A stretch of DNA of 64,000 nt, from positions 744,001-808,000 of the forward strand of contig JAMWFC010000052.1 of assembly GCA_027475525.1 (NCBI GenBank). Reading direction: 5' to 3'. The notes under the pieces are model-generated. The model worked only from the letters and a program-made list of their open reading frames with translations. It was not told where the DNA came from and made no database searches. This DNA comes from Macrolepiota albuminosa (Eukaryota > Basidiomycota > Agaricomycetes > Agaricales > Agaricaceae). Of the stretch, positions 10,494 to 21,768 are shown piece after piece (the stretch's first letter is position 1; each line of letters opens with the position of its first letter). The position numbers were made by a program, and so were the translations under genes.

Positions 10494-12843
10494 ATGATTC
10501 TCAAAGACTTCACGAAAGAGGAAGTGGCCAAAGTATGTGAACAGATTCCATGCGGACTTACTATGCTAATTGAATGTTTAAGCATGCAAAAGCAGGTGAT
10601 TTGGTATGTATTCGTGAATATCTCGTTGGAGTATGGACTTCGAACACCGACAGTGGATAATCATCGACTCGAAAGTGTACGACTTGTCAAAATTCGGGCC
10701 TATGCATCCTGGCGGTCTTTCTGTTCTATTGGAGAGCGACGTGGGTAGGGAAATCCGTTGATTCCGAATGAAATGTCATTGAGTACCGTGGTACCAGCTG
10801 GTCGGGACGCGACAGAGATATTTTTCGGTCTCCATCGTTATGAAGTGCTTCAGCGACCTCAATACGTTCGCCTTCTAATTGGAACTGTTATTGGAGAAAA
10901 AGAGACCATTTCTCCCCGAGAAATTGGCGCTCTAAGCAAAGTACCATATGCTGAGCCGACCTGGTTATCGGTGGGCTACCACAGTCCTTACTACAGAGAC
11001 GTGCGTTATTTTATTACACAGTTCCAGATATCTTGAAAATTTTAATGTTGTAGCATCATCGAGCGTTCCAGAAGGTGCTAAGGACATTCGTCGATGAGGT
11101 ACTGTTTCCAGATGCTCAGGCTCTGCAAGAAAATGGTAAGAAGCCAGGCAAGGCTGTGTTTGACGCGTTAGCGAGCTTGAATGTCCATGCCATGCGCCTT
11201 GGTCCTGGAGAACACCTGAAAGGGCGTACGCTTATGAACGGAACTGTGAAATCAGAGGAGGTATGCGTCAATTGTGGCTGGTGTTCTTGACACGTTTCCC
11301 AATGAATACACAGTTTGACTGCTTCCACGAGTTAATCATGAGTCAGGAAATGTCGCGTATTCACGCACGAGGATACCACGATGGGGTAGCCGGAGGAACT
11401 TCCATAGGTCTTCCTGCTATCAAAAACTTCGCGAAGCCCGCCCTACGAGAAAAGATTCTAGGAGAGGTATTGGATGGCAAGAAGCTTGTATGTTTAGCTA
11501 TCAGCGAGGCGTTTGCAGGTAGTGATGTTGCTGGCACAAGAACATATGCAAGGAAGTCAGCGGATGGGAAATATTACACTGTCACTGGTGGGTGAACAAT
11601 TTTGCATTTGATTATGATGATGCTTACCTCGTTCAGGTACGAAGGTATGTCTTTGCTCATATGTATAATGATTCCCAAGAAAGATTTTGACAAGCGGTTG
11701 AAGAAATGGATCACAAATGGCCACTTTGCAGACTATTTTGTAACTGGTTGCCGGACAGAAAAGGGCATGATAGTCCTTTTAATTGAACGCGGCGAGGGTG
11801 TTGAGACGAAGCACATCAATACAACCTATGGCCCTGCTTCTGGGACTGCTTTTGTGACGTTTGATCAGGTCAAAGTTCCTGCAGAAAATGTATTGGGACC
11901 GGACAATGGAGGCGGTTTAATCGTTATTCTGAGTAATTTTAATCACGAACGGTAGGTAAGCTTTCGCGCAAACACAATGCTCAATCTCATTGTAAGGCTT
12001 TAGATGGACCATGTGCTGCAGTAGTGTTGGTTCTCAGCGCCTCGTCGTAGAAGAATGTTTGAAGTAAGAGGCCCGAGTGTCCTTTTTTCGTTGTGCATTC
12101 TGATATACTGACGGATCTATAGATGGACGACACAACGAAAAGTATTCGGCAAGCCTCTGAACTATCAAGCTGTCATCAGGTCGAAGCTGGCTGCGATGAT
12201 CACACGTGTAGAGAGCGCTCAAGCATGGCTCGAGAGCATCACTTATCAGATGTGCCAAATGAACTATAAACAACAATCTGCGCTTTTAGCCGGGTATACC
12301 AATCTTCATATCAAACGTTTCGACATTATTAATTTTGAGCAGCCAGATTGCGTTGTTGAAAAAGTATTGCACAGAGACCGCACAACTCACAGCCAAAGAC
12401 GCTGTTCAGGTGATTTGGACATATCTTCATCAGTAGACGCATTGATTGACATTGGTCTCAAGATCTTCGGTGGGCGAGGAATAACAAAGACGGGTACGTG
12501 CGGCGTTTTTTTTTTCAAAGAAGCCATCTCACTCTTTATGTAGGAATGGGTCGTTTCATTGAACACGTTAGTTCATTCTTCATTTCCATTGTGCATTTAA
12601 TTCAAGCATCGGAACAGTATCATACAAACATCGCCTTTGACGCGTAAGTTTTCCAAGTCCGATATATGCCGTGCGTTGTTACTTACATCGATATCTAGAA
12701 TTCTAGGCGGAAGTAAGTTCTTGGCATACAGTGATTCTTGCAGAGACTTAATTGTTGGATGATTTCATCTAGCGGAAGATGTTCTTGGAGACTTAGGGGT
12801 TCGACAAGCATTGAAGCAAATGCCAAAAAATGCGCGTCTGTAG
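10494..12843 (+). CDS. Cytochrome b5 / acyl-CoA dehydrogenase fusion, copy 2
   Basis: Same architecture and length as copy 1, starting MILKDFTKEEVAK. The heme domain shows WIIIDSKVYDLSKF, MHPGG and AGRDATEIFFGLHRYE: the axial His of GLH is kept while the next His, two residues on, is Tyr. The dehydrogenase part has [83 protein letters not shown], and ends MPKNARL (peroxisomal ARL signal). At the position of the canonical Glu376 base of medium-chain enzymes there is Thr; the Glu of NHERW probably serves as base, as in isovaleryl-CoA dehydrogenase (inference). It lies 200 bp upstream of copy 3 in the same direction. Alignment with the paralogs supports the short exons near 11,635-11,700. Confidence 0.85.
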
Positions 12844-13043
12844 GCTCGAATTCATTATAATAGATCTCGCTTTTTCCATGGATGATTCGGTGAATTCCGA
12901 TATGATCAATGTATCCATGAGACACGTGGACCATGCATGACGTTGTAATCAGGTGGGTTAAGTTCAATCACATGTAAGAACGGACAGCTAGATATGTTCC
13001 AGCCTGGAAGGGCGCTCTTTTGTCCACCTATTCACTGCAGGAA

Positions 13044-15962
13044 ATGGCATCCAAAGAGTTCAAAGTATATACTCGCGATGAGGTAGCAAAGGTAAATTCC
13101 GTACTTCCGTCATTGACAAAAGCTGATTTCAGCTATCATAGCATAAGAACGAGGGAGATCTCGTAGGTTTGACGTAGAAATATGAATCCTTTCCTGATGT
13201 GTCTTCCAGTGGATCATAATCGATGGAAAGGTCTACGACGTTTCTCGATTCAAGGATCTACACCCAGGTGGAGCCTCGGTCTTCCTGGAAGAAGACATCT
13301 GTTCGTCACACCACCGCGTTTTGATCCCACGCTCACTCATCGTCTATAGCCGGACAAGACGCGACTGAAGCTTTCTACGGGCTTCACCGACATGAGGTTA
13401 TCATGAAGCCCCAGTATGCCCGCCTTCAGATAGGCATTGTGGAGGGGGAAACCAGCGTTATCCATAGCCGTATAGTGGGAGAAATAAGCAAAGTCCCATA
13501 CGCGGAACCAACCTGGCTGTCAGATGGATACTTTAGTCCATACTATACTGAGGTTCTTTTGCCGTCATATCGCAGCAGCGAATCGATAATCAAACCTCGT
13601 CTTTTACAGAACCATCGGAACTTCCAGAAGGCTCTCAGGAAGTTTGTCGATGAAATAATCAATCCTGACGCCATTGTTAGTCGCCTTGCTTTGTTTATGT
13701 CACTCCCTTCAACTTAAATCCATCAGGCTAGAGAAGCGGACGGAAAACCACCGAGTAGAAATGTCATCGAGGCTATGGAGTAAGCGTGTATGTTCTATGT
13801 CCAGTGACCCATTTCTCATCTGGCCGGCTTCCAGGAAAATGAATCTTCACGCCATGCGCATGGGTCCAGGCAAACATTTGAAGGGTATGTTGAATTGTAC
13901 TCCCGCCAGACCATTGGCTGTTTTATGCTTATGCGCTTCCCATAACAGGACTGAAGCTTATGGATGGTTTAGTTACACCTGAGCAGGTCGGTCTACGAAT
14001 TTTTGATTGTTCGTGTTAACATTTTTACTCTCAAGTTTGACTACTTCCATGAGGTATGCGATGTGCATCTGGCATGTATACATAAACTCAAACATTCTTT
14101 TTTTAGCTTATCATAACTCAAGAGTTTGCTCGATGTGGTCAGCGTGGCTACGGTGATGGTACATCATTTACTGCATGACTAGAGACTATGCTAAAAGTGA
14201 ATACACAGGCTTAATGAGTGGCTCAGTCATCGGCTTGCCACCGGTCCTGAATTTTGGTAGTGCCGAAATCAAGGCAAAAGTGGTCCCTGATGTTTTGTCT
14301 GGTCGGAAGCCTATCTGTCTCGCCATATCTGAGGCTTTCGCCGGAAGCGACGTTTCTGGTCTCCGAACTTCTGCTGTCAAGACTGAGGATGGGAAGCATT
14401 GGATTATCAACGGAACGTGAGTATTTCATACGTTCTATCGAATATTATGCCTTTTCTCCTATTTCTTTTTCGTCCATGACGGCTGCCTTGACTTTTCCGT
14501 CTTCTGGGTTCTTTCTTAACTTCTAACACTATTACTTTGTCACAGCAAGAAATGGATCACGAACGGAACGTGAGTCACACGCTTGTCATCACCGCATTTT
14601 TTGGCTCAATTGGGTCCTTAGGTTCGCACACTAGTATGTGGTTCTCTAGCATTTGTGCCGGATCTTGATTCAATTATTCAGTTTTACCGTGGGTTGCAAA
14701 ACAGAGGTTCGTTTGATCTCAGGTCTTGCTACCTGACCTTACATTCCATCAATCCTGCCTTAGAGTGGTTTTACTGTTATTTTAGTCGAGCGTGGAGAAG
14801 GGGTTGAGACCAAGGCCATCAAGACTAGTTACGTATGTTGCACGATCATCAATAAGAGGACTCACGAATATCATTCTAACGACTTTGTTTAGTCCCCGGC
14901 AGCAGGAACGGCATTTGTCACTTTTGATAATGTGAAAGTTCCCGTCGAAAATACTTTGGGTGCTGAAGGAAGCGGCATTTTTGTCATGCTAAGGTGCAAG
15001 CGCTCGGCGTTCGGAGATTTTCATATTTTACACATACTCTTTTGTAGCAACTTCAACCACGAACGATGGGTCATGTGCTGCTCGTCTGCCAGGTCCCACC
15101 GTCTGATTGTTGAAGAATGTCTCCTGTAAGCATCTGAACTGGTTCCCGTTCATGTTCCTAGCTGACGATAATATCCAGATGGGTGAATCAGCGCAAGGCG
15201 TTCGGAAAGCCCCTTCACTCCCAGGCAGTGATTCGAAGCAAACTGGCTGCCATGATTGAGCGCGTCGAGAGTACACAGAACTGGCTCGAGAACATCACGT
15301 ATCAGATGAACAACATGGTTAACGTTCTTCCTCTTAGTCGTTTATTCCCCAATTGACGTGTTTCTCCCGCTAGTCCTACAAGCAACAGGCTTCTAAGTTG
15401 GCCGGGTATGTCATTTCCTTTTTTTGCACTCACGCTCCTACACTTTCCATAGTCCCATTGGTTTACTTAAAATGCACGCCACAAGGAGCGCTCAGGCAAC
15501 CGCCGCTGATGCTGTTCAGGTTCGAATTCCAGAAATTCCAAAGTCAGTTGTTTCATTATTGACGTATCAAACAAGATATTTGGTGGGCGTGGAATTACCA
15601 AGACGGGTGTGTGTACTACTTCCTTTATATATCACTCTTCTCAACGTTTGTTACCTTGACAGGAATGGGTCAATTTATAGAACAAGTTTGTATTTTGTAA
15701 TCCAGTTCCCCTCAGCTTGACCTCACCTTTTTTCTAGTACCATCGTACTGTTCCTTTTGACGCGTGAGTTTTGCTTCGTGTTGTTCTATGGTTTCAGTAT
15801 TGACAGCATATGGTGAAAGGATTTTGGGTGGAGGTAAAGGGATTGTTAATTTGTTTTCGGTTTCAGCCACTTATTTCCTGTCCCTCAATAGCCGAAGATG
15901 TCTTAGGTGATCTTGGTGTCCGCCAGGCTATCAGGGGCATGCCCAAGAATGCCAGATTGTGA
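13044..15962 (+). CDS. Cytochrome b5 / acyl-CoA dehydrogenase fusion, copy 3
   Basis: About 520 residues, starting [16 protein letters not shown]. The heme domain reads [35 protein letters not shown]; the linker is [15 protein letters not shown]. The dehydrogenase blocks are [103 protein letters not shown], and the C-terminus MPKNARL. This copy has the most interrupted structure: a 24 nt exon encodes KKWITNGT (about 14,547-14,570) and a 12 nt exon (14,622-14,633) encodes FAHY. All joins restore the paralog sequence, so I consider it intact. The expected role is FAD-dependent oxidation of an acyl-CoA, probably in peroxisomes given the ARL end. Confidence 0.85.
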
Positions 15963-16079
15963 TTGTAGATAAACCTTCTAGACTTCTATCATATTACACA
16001 CGTTTGTCGGCCAAATACTAGATGCTTCAAGTAATTCTATACACACCTACATATACACCAATATTATACGTATATGTAC

Positions 16080-17103
16080 TTAGCGCTGGCGTCCACCCCA
16101 TGGTTTAGTAATGCCAGTTGTGGCAGCAACATATCCGGGTCCCACAGGCTTCCATCCAAACCACTGCAACACTACATTTTTGGCAAATATTTCTCCGAAT
16201 CCGAGCATGACTCCGTTAACGAATGGGAGGAACAAATTGATGGCCAGGGAAGAGAAGAGTGCCTTCACACGGGTACGCGTGGAAAGTGTGGAGTCGAAGA
16301 TTGCCAGAGTTGTGGAGAGAGGAGTCTCTGGACTTGGTACGACGTGCCGGTGTGTCGGCGAAGGGGTGTCCGTGCGTTCAGGGTATTCAAAAGAAGGATA
16401 AGACGAAGCCAAGGATGAGTGGATATCTTCCCATTTCTGGGATCCCTCCCCGGTATCTGCCTGTGATTGAGGACGGGAAACTTCCGACGGGACCGTGGGT
16501 GCAGTGGACTTGAACACAGAAAAGTCAATTAGGCAAAGAGTTTCCAAAGCAATCTTATTACGAACCTGGTTTGATTCTACAGGTAGCGATACGCTAGATT
16601 GCGCAGGAGTTTGCAGTTGAGCTCCTGTTAACGTGGGCACTGATTGATTATCGTGTTGAGTGACATTTTCCCATCCTGTTTCGCGACCATGGTCCATAGG
16701 CTCAGACTGGGATGTATATGATGAATTGAAAGCCCTACGGCGTTCTTCCTCCTCCTTTTCAGCTACACGAATGGCTTCCCAGCGTTCACGTTCCTTCTCG
16801 GCCTTTTCACGAGCCTCTGAAGACTGCGCTCGCCAAGCCTCAACTTGGGTTTCGTATGCGGCCTTCCATGAGTCGTCTGTGGATCCGGAAGATATTAGAC
16901 TCTCTGAGAGAGGCTCCGAAGTAGCTGGGTCTTCCACAGATCTAGGCTCTCCACTGGGGAGGGGAGGTACAGACTGGCGCTTTGAAGGCGGTGGTATAAA
17001 CGCTTGGTTAAGAACAGACTGGAAAACAATTAGTAAAGGTAAGGCCTTGTTTCAGTGTATATACCTGAAGGATATCTTCAGACGTGTTTCCTGTTGAAGC
17101 CAT
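16080..17103 (-). CDS. Mitochondrial outer-membrane import factor, Mim1/TOM13 family
   Basis: Start MASTGNTSEDILQ (exon 17,065-17,103), intron 17,019-17,064, then a long exon to the stop at 16,080. The C-terminal 70 residues carry the family signature: a predicted transmembrane segment SLAINLFLPFVNGVMLGFGE followed by IFAKNVVLQWFGWKPVGPG. Mim1 helps insert alpha-helical proteins into the mitochondrial outer membrane and assemble the TOM complex. The N-terminal 200-plus residues are disordered, with a highly charged helix (REKAEKERERWEAIRVAEKE). A 57 bp stretch near 16,510-16,566 with GTTCGT and TTCAAG ends keeps the frame open, so it is either a retained or alternatively spliced intron or coding. 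The protein is far longer than yeast Mim1 because of the extended N-terminus. It converges with acyl-CoA dehydrogenase copy 3. Confidence 0.8.
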
Positions 17104-19745
17104 TGAGTGAAAAAAATTGAGCTCACTGTGTCTGGCGTCGAGTCCGTGCAAGTTGCGTGATTTTTGATCTTCATAACGTGATCACGATCAGAAGACTGCT
17201 ACCCTTCGTTTCAGACAATTCTCTGTGTCCCATGTCGATGATTGTTTATCGCTCGGCGAGATCTCGAACAGAATCATGCCAGTTGATGGGTGATGATATC
17301 TACCCTACTAACCTATTAAGGCGGTTTCAACATTCGTGGCATGAACGAAATGCTTGTTATGGTTGCGGCCATGCAGCTCGACGGGAATTTGATCAGAATG
17401 GACTGACAATTCATATTTGACTGTTTCCGTGCTTTCTGCCAAAATAATTTCGCCAACGTCATCTCGGAGATTCTTATGGTGGGTGATCACGAATCGCACT
17501 TGGAGTGCTAAAGGTACTGATATTTCTGACATCTTTTGGTGCTGTTCTCGATAACGAAGTCGGAATTGATCTGAAATATAGTTGACACTATCTAGCGGCT
17601 CGAAATATGCCTGGCTTCAAAACATTTCCTACGATCAATTGCTAACGGCCTTCCCTTACTCCTGATACCAGGCTCGCACCTTCCAAGTCGAGAAAGATGT
17701 CTTATGGATTGTTTATCTGAGACTGCTTTCATTCTCAGACGCCTTCAGTGTAAATGAAACGTTTACGTCAGTAATAGCTGCCGGAGGTGTCGATTCTTCG
17801 AAGTTTTCAACAGAGAAATTTCCCATGCTTTTGGAAGACGGCGGAATTTGGGAATGGATATTAAAAACCGGTACACGCTCTCTCTGATTATCTATGATAC
17901 AGATAAGAGAAGGAATGGCGTCGCAGCTGAACGGTTGGCTGACGCAAGTGTCAGGCAGGGTCAAGCATGTGATGGTTTCGCGATGACTGCGTGTGTATCA
18001 TAGAACACGTTCTCTTCGTGCCCCTTGAACTGATTCAAAATCTCATTCAATTCTATGTATAATATTTACTTTCAGGAAGTTCGTCAATTTGGGAGACGCA
18101 CTGTCTACGGCAGAACGTAAAAGGAAGTAATTTAGCTACCACCCTTGATCCATGTTAGGAATCCATGTCAGGATAGGTAATCAACTCTCGTTCTTGGTAC
18201 CCGTGGAAGACGAGGACGTGAAGCTTATAGATTCAAGAATTCGTTTGTATGCCAGGGTTGACGGCACTCCATAATCTCATTCATAGCTACTGATTTCGGA
18301 CCATGTAATCCATACCTAATATATATCTACGTCTATACGTATACATGTGTTATCTGCACTTATCAATATTCGACCCTTGATATGACATCGTGACTCGCCT
18401 ATCCTCAACTGGTAAGACGCACATGATTGACTTGAACAATGAGCTCAATCCGTGCTCTCGTTCCCGTATTTCCTGAAGAGAAGGTTATTTTCCGTGAAGG
18501 TCGTGGTCTTCGAGTACCCTTGGCAAAAGAGCTTCCGGACCGAAGCGGGGAGACATTTGGACCTTCTTAGGTCTAGTGCCTCGTGACCTCCTTGGAACTC
18601 ACAGATGTCGAGAATCTTCGGCATCCGGGTTGTTTGATCTGCATGACTGAAGCTCTAATAATGGCGTACGTAGGAAACGCAGAAACGCTCAGGGCGGTTT
18701 GCACAGCGATCTGTCATGATCTGGAAGGTGATTCCTATTCTAACCTACTGTCGTGCACACCTTGTCGCGTGACCACAGAGTCCTTGTGTTGTTTCCTTTA
18801 ACGCTTGTATAAATGGTGAGCCCATATGACTATTCTTGTTTACTCGTATCCCCCTTCTTGGCTTGTTTTTCCTCGGTCTCCAAGCATATTTCAAAAATCG
18901 TATATTCTTCGATCTATCGCAGTCTCCAAATATGTGCAGCCAAGAAGTGTAATTATCTATTTTCCAAGCTTTATAAATTTCTTCTGTCGCATTCCTGACC
19001 GTCATGTTACATAGATTCGGAGATTGGTACAGACCTTGTGGCGTAAGCTGGAGGCACTTCGTCCCTCCTTAACGTCCTTCTAACTTGGGTCCTAAATGCA
19101 AAGCATTTCGTCATGGCATATTATTCAGGAGTTACAACTGACTGTGGCTCACAATATTGCAAAAACAGCAAGTCACATGTACACAAGGCGCCCAACTGCA
19201 GGTGTCCAAGTGTTCGCTTTTCACTCGTCCCTACGGATTATTGAACTGATTTCTGTGTGTACCAGACATGGACAGACAATCGGCGTATTCAGAGCATGTT
19301 TCATCACATATGTGATGAATGCAAGACCGCAGCACTAGACCGCCTAACTGGACGGGGGTGAAGCAGGACCAAATATAACAACCGTTGTAGCCTAAGTTAC
19401 CATCCTGCTACAGCTGTCATTAAACTATGGACTCGCTTACTTTTGTATACTTATCAGCTGTACGTCGTTCTTTTCCCGCTTCTATACCTTACTTGTGGCA
19501 ACTTGGGTTACTGCATGAGAATACCTGACTTCTACTTCTTTTACTCAGAGTATCGCCCATGTCGCTTTGGGCACTCAGCTATAGTTTGATGCACAAGGCA
19601 TGCATCAACCATGCTGACAAGGGGACTGTATCAATCAAACTCACATTCTTAAGATGTTCCAAAGTAAAAATTATGATGCTGCAACACCAGAAGGAACCAA
19701 GCATGGTTGTGGAAATCACGGTGCAAATACGTTCAACCCCAGCTT
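17104..19745. other. 2.6 kb mostly gene-free interval
   Basis: No gene of a known family is visible. Three short ORFs are of uncertain value: minus 17,308-17,532, minus 17,713-17,964, and plus 18,439-18,570 (43 residues, MSSIRALVPVFPEE...). The base composition is ordinary for the window and I see no repeat or transposon signature. It may contain remnants of decayed genes. Confidence 0.4.
17308..17532 (-). CDS. Hypothetical short ORF
   Basis: Seventy-four residues starting MSEISVPLALQVRF. The frame stays open upstream to an AG acceptor-like site near 17,573, so it may be the last exon of a longer gene whose upstream part could include the ORF at 17,713-17,964. The composition looks protein-like (alternating hydrophobic strands, few rare residues). 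No family recognised and no supporting neighbour. Confidence 0.25.
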   Translation of the reverse strand: MSEISVPLALQVRFVITHHKNLRDDVGEIILAESTETVKYELSVHSDQIPVELHGRNHNKHFVHATNVETALIG

Positions 19746-21338
19746 TTAGAAACGTTTAGCTCCACGTTTTATAGGTTGCCTGGTACCTCGTTTGCTACCC
19801 CCTCTAGTCCCACCCTTAAGTTGTGTCATGCGACGCTTACGTTCCTCCTCACTATCACTATCACTTGACGAATCTGGGACTGATTGCTTTGCTTTTTTCA
19901 CGGGTCTAGCTGGTGAAGAATCGGTGTCTGACTCGTCTTTACCAGGTGCAGCTGGCACAGAAGTTGAAGAGGCGGTCGGACTCATAGACTTGGGTTGCGG
20001 AAGATTAGGGGGTAATTGAGATGATGCAGTCGGTAGCTTCTCATCTAAGGCATTGTCGTCTCCGTCTGATTCTTCAGTGGCCGATTGGTCATCGTCAGGG
20101 TTTGGTGGCTTTAGGACTTGGACATGTGATGGTTTTAAACTTTGAGTTGCTTCCTTATGTAAAAGTGACTTCAGAGAGATATGGGCCGTAAGTTACCAAA
20201 AGCCAAACTTACTTCTACGGGAGGGGAAATCTCGATATGGCGTGAGTGGATCGGAGGTTCCGGTTGTTTAAGCTTAAATTGCGCGACTTTTAGGTCCGGC
20301 TTTTCAGCGGTCGAGAGAACAGGCGCTGGGAATCGGTGGAACATCAGTTGTCATTTGAGGATTAAGGATGATATTTCACACTCACGAACATCGGAGCTGA
20401 AATTGAACAAAGCGGTCATGCGCCGAAGCGTCGAGGCGGTTCGAGGTCTTGATATCGCATTTTTGATATGAGTATCCACTGACCTCCGAGCGGTTCGCCC
20501 CACTTTGTCAACTGCCTGTGAGAGATAGACGACAAAGTCCTCGGCGCCATGCAGACGTACACGAGCTTCGGGCGACTCACTTTTTCGACTTCAGCATCTG
20601 ATAGGTCAGCAATGACTGTTGAAGAAGAGAAAGCCAAATGATTCAAACTGATAAGAGGGAAAATTAGGTGCTTTGATATGATGTCAGCACTGGACTTGTG
20701 GCCCAGGAAACAAGTTTCCCATCTCCATTTAAAGTTCTCATAGTCCAGTTCGAAGGCTACATCCTTGAGGGTATATCGTTCAGGTGTAAGAAAGAACTAC
20801 GAATATAGATTGCAAACTCACGGCATAGTTTGTTTGAATGATTTCGAAAGAAACTTCTTCTACAGCACCTAGCGTGTGAGCTCGTGAAAGGAGCTGGAAA
20901 GTCTCCTGTCTCCAAGCATCTTCTTCCTCAGAAGCTTCTGTGTAAGGTGGTGCAAGCGTGCTATTACAAGAACGCCATCGCCGAGCAAATTGTGCGCCCG
21001 TCAACACTGACACGCATCATCATCAGTCAGAAAGTGAAGCAAGGTCAGAAAGCGGCAGGTACCTTCCGCCCAAACTGATTTTGTGTCCGTCAGAATCACG
21101 CAACACGAAAGATCAGCAGCATTCGCATAGAATTTCTGAGCGCCACGTTTGCAAACTTGCGTTGTAAGAGAAGAAACAGAGACGAACAAAAAAATAGGGA
21201 GTTGAAGTCTGACTATCGGATTTGACAAGCCACTCTTTGCTCAGAAGAGACTTGGAGTGATCCTGGAATAGGTAGATTAGGCTGGCACGAGGCTGACTAG
21301 CTTTAGAACGGAATGAAGACCTCGGAGAAATGTTCCAT
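19746..21338 (-). CDS. XLF/Nej1-type non-homologous end-joining factor
   Basis: Multi-exon gene starting MEHFSE, then HSKSLLSKEWLVKSDS and, after an intron, KFYANAADLSCCVILTDTKS VWAE. This matches the XRCC4-like factor head domain, in which a beta-strand ending in TD.. .VW is followed by LTGAQFARRWRSCN. A helical region follows (EEDAWRQETFQLLSRAHTLG, then FKWRWETCFLG), and the C-terminal tail is disordered, acidic then basic (SSSDSDSEEERKRR, ending RGAKRF). In family members such a basic tail binds Ku and DNA. XLF bridges and aligns DNA ends with XRCC4 and ligase IV in the nucleus. It is divergent from the FHA/G-patch gene, sharing a 430 bp promoter region. Assignment rests on pattern similarity and a profile search should confirm it. 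An alternative upstream ATG exists at 21,358. Confidence 0.65.
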
Positions 21339-21768
21339 GTCGTGAGTAAGCTATACAAGAAATTCCAAGCTTCCGTCTGTGCGGAACAATCTATTATTAA
21401 CTAATTATGGATCAGTTGGTGAGGCGCGTTATGTGGGATGGGCTGGATGCTGGATAGGGGAGATGCGGTCAACCTTCTTCGTCCTTAGGCCTCCTGTCTT
21501 TGATGAGTGCAGTGGGGATGTTGTGGAGGGGATCTACTAGTATACTTTGTTCAAGGACTCAAGCGCTGAGTCACAAAGGGTAACTCGGTAATTGCCGCAC
21601 TTTGTTTCTGAACTACGACCCTGTTGGCTACTGCTTTGCCTACTACTCAACATATGGGCCCGCATACCTGAAAGCTGGTATAAACGACTGGCTAAAAGGC
21701 CGCTTTTATACAACTTCATGATCATATGTTAACGTTGCTTCTTCCTTCTGTCTCTACAGAACTACGAA
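21339..21768. promoter_or_regulatory. Divergent promoter region, XLF-like (-) and FHA/G-patch (+)
   Basis: 430 bp between two divergent start codons. Both 5' untranslated regions and core promoters must be here. A pyrimidine tract just upstream of the plus-strand ATG (about 21,738-21,758) is typical of fungal transcription start regions. Confidence 0.4.
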
